DNA of 10,363 bases, from NCBI GenBank assembly GCA_964418515.1, contig CAYQLK010000026.1, positions 1-10,363 on the forward strand, given 5' to 3'. The notes beneath the pieces are model-generated. The model worked only from the letters and a program-made list of their open reading frames with translations, had not been told where the DNA came from and did not search any database. Every line of letters starts with the position of its first letter. The stretch's first letter is position 1. The position numbers and the translations under genes were made by a program. The stretch comes from CAYQLK01 sp964418515 (lineage in GTDB: Bacteria > Patescibacteriota > Microgenomatia > CAYQLK01). Shown here piece after piece: positions 7,358 to 10,363 of the stretch.

Positions 7358-7363
7358 CAGCTA

Positions 7364-7936
7364 ATGAGTCAGCGGACACTTAACACTATTTTGGCTTTTC
7401 TAAGAGACATTATTGAAACCGTAATAATTGCAGCAGTAATTTTCTTTATATTGAACCTGTTTATTATCCAACCACACAGAATCAAGGGTGCTTCGATGGA
7501 GCCTAATTTTCATGATGGAGAATTAATACTTACTCAAAAGATTTCATACTTGTTTGGCAAACCAGAGTCTGGCGATGTCGTGGTTTTTAAGGCGCCGAAA
7601 GCGCCAAAGTTTGATTTTATTAAAAGAATCGTTGGTACACCGAACCAAAAAATATTATTGCAAGATGGTAAAGTGTTTGTAGATAGTCATGAGATCGACC
7701 TGACAAAGTTTACCGACAAGCCGGCTTTAACATTAAAGGAAGGTTTTATTAAAGAAGGTCAGGAATACGTGATTCCTGAGGGGGAGTATTTTGTACTTGG
7801 AGATAATCGCGACCACAGTTCTGATTCTCGTGATTGGGGAACAGTCAAAGAAAGTGAAATTAGCGGAAAAGCGTGGGTCGTATACTGGCCACTATTTAAG
7901 TCTGAATTATTTGCCGGCCTTAGACTGGTGAAATAA
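7364..7936 (+). CDS. lepB: Signal peptidase I
   Basis: This 190-residue S26 family membrane protease removes signal peptides from secreted proteins. One N-terminal hydrophobic helix (about 15-36) anchors it with the catalytic domain outside. The nucleophile is Ser44 in GASMEP (42-47), the general base is Lys87 in FIKRIVG (85-91), and the GDNRDHSSDSRDWG box (146-159) is intact. The length suits the compact Gram-positive-like form with a single membrane segment. The ATG follows directly after an extended -10 element. It is transcribed divergently from the glycan operon and ends 4 nt from the end of parB, so the two 3' ends face each other. It is a plausible processing enzyme for exported proteins such as the large surface protein here. 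Confidence 0.95.
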   Translation: MSQRTLNTILAFLRDIIETVIIAAVIFFILNLFIIQPHRIKGASMEPNFHDGELILTQKISYLFGKPESGDVVVFKAPKAPKFDFIKRIVGTPNQKILLQDGKVFVDSHEIDLTKFTDKPALTLKEGFIKEGQEYVIPEGEYFVLGDNRDHSSDSRDWGTVKESEISGKAWVVYWPLFKSELFAGLRLVK

Positions 7937-7940
7937 AAAA

Positions 7941-8777
7941 TTAGGAAATCTTTAAAATCGCATCGGAGATACGGCTCAGTACGTCGGATGTAAGATCGGT
8001 TTTACCCTTAATAACAATTTGGATTCTAGCCTCAACTCTACTTTGAGTTAGTTTGACCTTGGCTTTGGAGCTACTTAGATTTATAAGTTTTTCGGTAAGG
8101 TCGGCCTGAAGAGTCTCAATTTCGTCTGAATGCCTGGCGGCAATGGATGTGCGGGTTTTGGGTTCAATACTATTATTGGCTTTTAGTTTGCGGGTAAGCT
8201 CTTCTGTGGCACGGACAGAGAGGTTTTTGGCAAGAACTTGACGATATGCCTCGATAATCAAATGAGAATCCTCCAAAGAGGCTAAGGCTCTTGCATGGCC
8301 TTCTGTGGTTGCTCCGCTAGCTAAAGCGTCTTTTAGCGCATCTGGAAGGCTTAAAAGTCGTATTGTATTACTGATATAGGATGGAGATTTACCAACTCTT
8401 TTGGCAATCTCTTGATTGCTCAAATTAAACTCTTCCATTAGGCGCATATAAGCCTTAGATCTCTCGAGTGGATTAAGGTCGATTCTTTGAACGTTCTCAA
8501 CAATCGCCATTTCCAACATCCCTTGAGGAGTGGTGATTTTGATGCTAACTGGAACTTGAGCCAAACCTGCGATTTTTGATGCACGCCAGCGTCTTTCTCC
8601 AGCAATAATCTGATAACCAGCTGGAGTTTGTGCCACGATTATTGGCTCAAGGACGCCATGCTCACGAATAGAATCAACAAGTTCGACTAGTGATTCTGGG
8701 GTAATGATGCCTCGGGGTTGTAGTGGGTTGGGTTGAAGAAGGTTGATGTCTAGCTCGGTCTGATTCGACTCTGCCAT
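7941..8777 (-). CDS. parB: ParB/Spo0J family chromosome partitioning protein
   Basis: This 278-residue ParB has all the core motifs. A short N-terminus leads to NPLQPR (17-22) and the CTP-binding/CTPase boxes, with GERRWRA at 60-66 and ENVQR at 94-98. The parS-binding HTH lies at about 119-142, with GHARAL at 160-165 as the following helix. The C-terminal dimerisation region covers about 215-278. ParB loads at parS and slides as a CTP-dependent clamp, acting with ParA in origin segregation. Here parA is absent from the window and no parS-like 16-mer was noticed. The start codon lies one base after the rpmA stop (TAATATG), so parB is almost certainly co-transcribed and coupled with rpmA. Lack of a typical N-terminal Arg-rich ParA-stimulating peptide is noted, though MAESNQTELD is short and atypical. 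Confidence 0.93.
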   Translation of the reverse strand: MAESNQTELDINLLQPNPLQPRGIITPESLVELVDSIREHGVLEPIIVAQTPAGYQIIAGERRWRASKIAGLAQVPVSIKITTPQGMLEMAIVENVQRIDLNPLERSKAYMRLMEEFNLSNQEIAKRVGKSPSYISNTIRLLSLPDALKDALASGATTEGHARALASLEDSHLIIEAYRQVLAKNLSVRATEELTRKLKANNSIEPKTRTSIAARHSDEIETLQADLTEKLINLSSSKAKVKLTQSRVEARIQIVIKGKTDLTSDVLSRISDAILKIS

Positions 8778-8778
8778 A

Positions 8779-9048
8779 TTAATTCTTACTTACTACGGCT
8801 TTTTCAATGACGCTAACTAGTTTACGTCCGCGACGGACTGAAAAGTTAACTACGCCTGATGTTAATGCATAAAGAGTAAAGTCGTTACCAACACCAACAT
8901 TAAGTCCAGGGTGAAATTTAGTACCTTTTTGCCTGACAAGAATATTGCCGGATATTACTTGTTGCCCGCCATAACGCTTGACCCCAAGTCTTTTAGAAAT
9001 ACTGTCCTTATTACCTCTGGTTGTTCCGCCGCCTTTTTTGTGTGCCAT
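8779..9048 (-). CDS. rpmA: Large ribosomal subunit protein bL27
   Basis: This 89-residue protein matches bL27 along its whole length. MAHKKGGG at the N-terminus reaches the peptidyl-transferase centre, and KRLGVKRYGGQ, GNILVRQKGTKFHPG and GVGNDFTLYA follow in order. It has no Firmicutes-type cleavable N-terminal extension, so no dedicated Prp-like protease is needed. A likely promoter lies in the 51-nt gap after rplU, and no Shine-Dalgarno precedes the ATG. parB follows after one base. The rplU-rpmA order is the widely conserved one. Confidence 0.97.
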   Translation of the reverse strand: MAHKKGGGTTRGNKDSISKRLGVKRYGGQQVISGNILVRQKGTKFHPGLNVGVGNDFTLYALTSGVVNFSVRRGRKLVSVIEKAVVSKN

Positions 9049-9060
9049 ATGTTGTTTGAA

Positions 9061-9090
9061 ATTTTAGTTTCTTTTCACGCCTTTAGTCAA
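9061..9090 (-). promoter_or_regulatory. Likely sigma70-type promoter for rpmA-parB
   Basis: On the minus strand TTGACT (9085-9090) is followed after 18 nt by TAAAAT (9061-9066). The hexamer ends 12 nt before the rpmA ATG, giving a 5' UTR of only about 5-6 nt. It fills the gap between rplU and rpmA and would let rpmA-parB be expressed independently of rplU. Confidence 0.5.
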
Positions 9091-9099
9091 GTGTGAAAA

Positions 9100-9408
9100 T
9101 TATGAAATTTTGGTGACTTTTAATAATGTTTTTGGCTGTCTGTGCCCATTACGCCTACGATATCTTGATTTTGAGCGAAATTTCAAAACCTGAACTTTGT
9201 CTTCTTTGAATTGTTTAACTACTTCGACTTCTACGGAAGCATCTTTAATAAAAGGTGTGCCGAAACTGAATTTTTGACCATCAGAGACCGCTAAAACTTC
9301 TGTTAGTTTTAGATTTTTCTCTTTGGTATCTATTTTTTCAGATTTTATAGTGTCTCCGACTGAAACCAAAAACTGCTTACCGCCGGTAATAATTACTGCT
9401 TTTTGCAT
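9100..9408 (-). CDS. rplU: Large ribosomal subunit protein bL21
   Basis: This is a 102-residue protein of normal bL21 length. The N-terminus MQKAVIITGGKQF and the C-terminal signature KFRSKSRYRRRNGHRQ are clear; the basic C-terminus binds 23S rRNA. A GTG 36 nt upstream (9444) keeps the frame open, but it is rejected because that extension would run through the -10 hexamer of the promoter and add residues foreign to the family. The ATG at 9408 begins exactly where bL21 proteins begin. It lies downstream of rodA, with its own strong promoter, and ahead of rpmA-parB. No Shine-Dalgarno is seen before the ATG. Confidence 0.96.
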   Translation of the reverse strand: MQKAVIITGGKQFLVSVGDTIKSEKIDTKEKNLKLTEVLAVSDGQKFSFGTPFIKDASVEVEVVKQFKEDKVQVLKFRSKSRYRRRNGHRQPKTLLKVTKIS

Positions 9409-9428
9409 AATAATTGTAACGAGAGGGT

Positions 9429-9457
9429 ATTTTAGAGTAGACACAATTGCGTGTCAA
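9429..9457 (-). promoter_or_regulatory. Near-consensus sigma70-type promoter of rplU
   Basis: On the minus strand a perfect TTGACA (9452-9457) is followed by a 17-nt spacer and TAAAAT (9429-9434), the optimal arrangement with one mismatch. The expected start is near 9422, giving an rplU 5' UTR of about 14 nt. It starts 17 nt after the rodA stop, and no terminator separates them. This is the strongest promoter in the window. Confidence 0.8.
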
Positions 9458-9473
9458 GGCTAAAAATATTGAC

Positions 9474-10363
9474 CTATGCCTTTGTTAGTCTGTTTTGGAT
9501 GATTATTCCATTAATTACTCCAAGAATTAATGAAAGACTAAGGACGGAAGATCCGCCGTAGGAAATAAAAGGTAAGGTTATTCCTGTAACAGGCAAAATT
9601 CCTAAATTCATTCCAATTGCGATAAAAAACTGAAAAAGTATTAAGCTTGCGCCGGCAACTAACACTAAAACTGAAAAGGTGTTGATAGCTTTGGATGCAT
9701 AATAAAAAAGTGAAGAAACTAGGGTCAAAAATGACAGTAATATTACAAATGACCCAATAAAACCAACCTCCTCAGCTATTGAGGCGAACACAAAATCTGT
9801 GTGTTTTTCTGGCAAAAAATTCAACTGACTTTGAGTACCCCTACTTAGTCCTTTGCCAAAGATTTCCCCAGAACCAATTGAGATTTGCGATTGAATTACC
9901 GCATAGCCTGCACCGAGTGGATCTTGGGTTGGATTAAGAAAAGTATTGACACGTTCTTTTTGATATGGAGCCAAAAGCATCCAAACAACAGGTAAGGAAA
10001 TAATAGAAAAGATTAACAAAAATAAAATATATCTCGTCTGCAAACCTTTAATAAAAATCATTGAAAACCAAATTAAAAGGATTGGCATTGCAGAACCCAA
10101 ATCCGGTTCTATAAAAATTAATACAAAAGGAATTAGTGCGATTATTAGGCTTGTAAATATCTGCAACTTTCTGGAAATATTGTCTGCAGCTGACATAAAG
10201 GCGGCTAAAAAGAAAATTGTCGCAGATTTGGCAAGCTCTGAAGGTTGAAACCTAAACGACCCAAAGTCGAACCATCTAACGGATCCCCTGACATTTTCTC
10301 CAAATACTAAAACGGCAATTAAAAAAATAACGACAAGTATGAAAAAATATGGCGAGAATTTTT
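9474..10363 (-). CDS. rodA: RodA, SEDS-family peptidoglycan glycosyltransferase (5' partial)
   Basis: The frame stays open to the right edge, so the true start is outside; an ATG at 10196 is internal. The 295 visible residues include the family signatures RGSVRWFDFG and FQPSELAK upstream of that ATG, then EPDLGSAM, GYAVIQSQISIGSG, GTQSQLNFLPEKHTDF and a C-terminal SYGGSS segment. The GTQSQLNFLPE form favours RodA over FtsW. The Asp of HTDF (codon at 9795-9797) corresponds to the residue proposed as catalytic in SEDS polymerases. Usual RodA length suggests about 75-80 N-terminal residues are missing. It polymerises lipid II during cell elongation together with a class B PBP, which is not in the window. 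It ends with TAG just upstream of the rplU promoter. Confidence 0.92.
   Translation of the reverse strand, partial: KFSPYFFILVVIFLIAVLVFGENVRGSVRWFDFGSFRFQPSELAKSATIFFLAAFMSAADNISRKLQIFTSLIIALIPFVLIFIEPDLGSAMPILLIWFSMIFIKGLQTRYILFLLIFSIISLPVVWMLLAPYQKERVNTFLNPTQDPLGAGYAVIQSQISIGSGEIFGKGLSRGTQSQLNFLPEKHTDFVFASIAEEVGFIGSFVILLSFLTLVSSLFYYASKAINTFSVLVLVAGASLILFQFFIAIGMNLGILPVTGITLPFISYGGSSVLSLSLILGVINGIIIQNRLTKA

Noticed and set aside
9409..9444. GTG start extending rplU by 12 residues
   Set aside because: The extension would overlap the -10 hexamer of the near-consensus promoter and has no counterpart in bL21 proteins.
1..10363. Recoded UGA (as in Gracilibacteria or Absconditabacteria) because none of the ten genes ends in TGA
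   Set aside because: No gene contains an in-frame TGA and all run full length with ordinary Gly and Trp codons. Ten stops without TGA can occur by chance in AT-rich DNA.
1..10363. CRISPR arrays, transposases, insertion sequences or toxin-antitoxin genes
   Set aside because: No regularly spaced repeats, transposase-like motifs, long terminal inverted repeats or small paired genes were seen on either strand.

Overview
The window looks like a piece of a small-genome, AT-rich bacterium, most plausibly a member of the Patescibacteria (Candidate Phyla Radiation). The case rests on overall character: tightly packed short genes, a giant multi-domain wall/surface protein with Ig/FN3/LysM modules, starts without Shine-Dalgarno sequences, and a tRNA without encoded CCA. 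No single diagnostic marker is present, so the assignment is an inference. The standard code fits: no gene is interrupted, and the ten visible stops are seven TAA and three TAG.

Left region (1-4200, + strand). The window opens inside a very large surface protein. Its visible order is Ig-like repeat, SGNH/CE6-type esterase, FN3, beta-rich domain, Ser/Thr linker, FN3, LysM, a small beta-sandwich domain and a C-terminal membrane anchor. A tRNA-Thr(CGT) follows. A 23-nt exact copy of part of that tRNA lies 51 nt downstream, next to a short region with alternative inverted repeats. Then comes a second, smaller membrane-anchored Ig-like protein.

Middle region (4204-7286, - strand). Three overlapping genes form a surface-glycan operon: a GT2 glycosyltransferase, a Wzy/WaaL-type polymerase or ligase, and a PIG-V-like polyprenol-dependent mannosyltransferase. 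It is transcribed from a promoter divergent from lepB (signal peptidase I, 7364-7936).

Right region (7941-10363, - strand). rodA enters from the right edge and is followed by rplU, rpmA and an orphan parB. rplU has a near-consensus sigma70-type promoter and rpmA-parB has a second likely promoter.

Together the genes concern the cell envelope: secretion (LepB), wall elongation (RodA), glycan assembly and exported anchored surface proteins. Housekeeping ribosomal and segregation genes lie alongside. Several promoters sit so close to the start codon that the mRNAs should be leaderless or nearly so. No convincing intrinsic terminator was found, and both convergent gene pairs are separated by only 3-4 nt.
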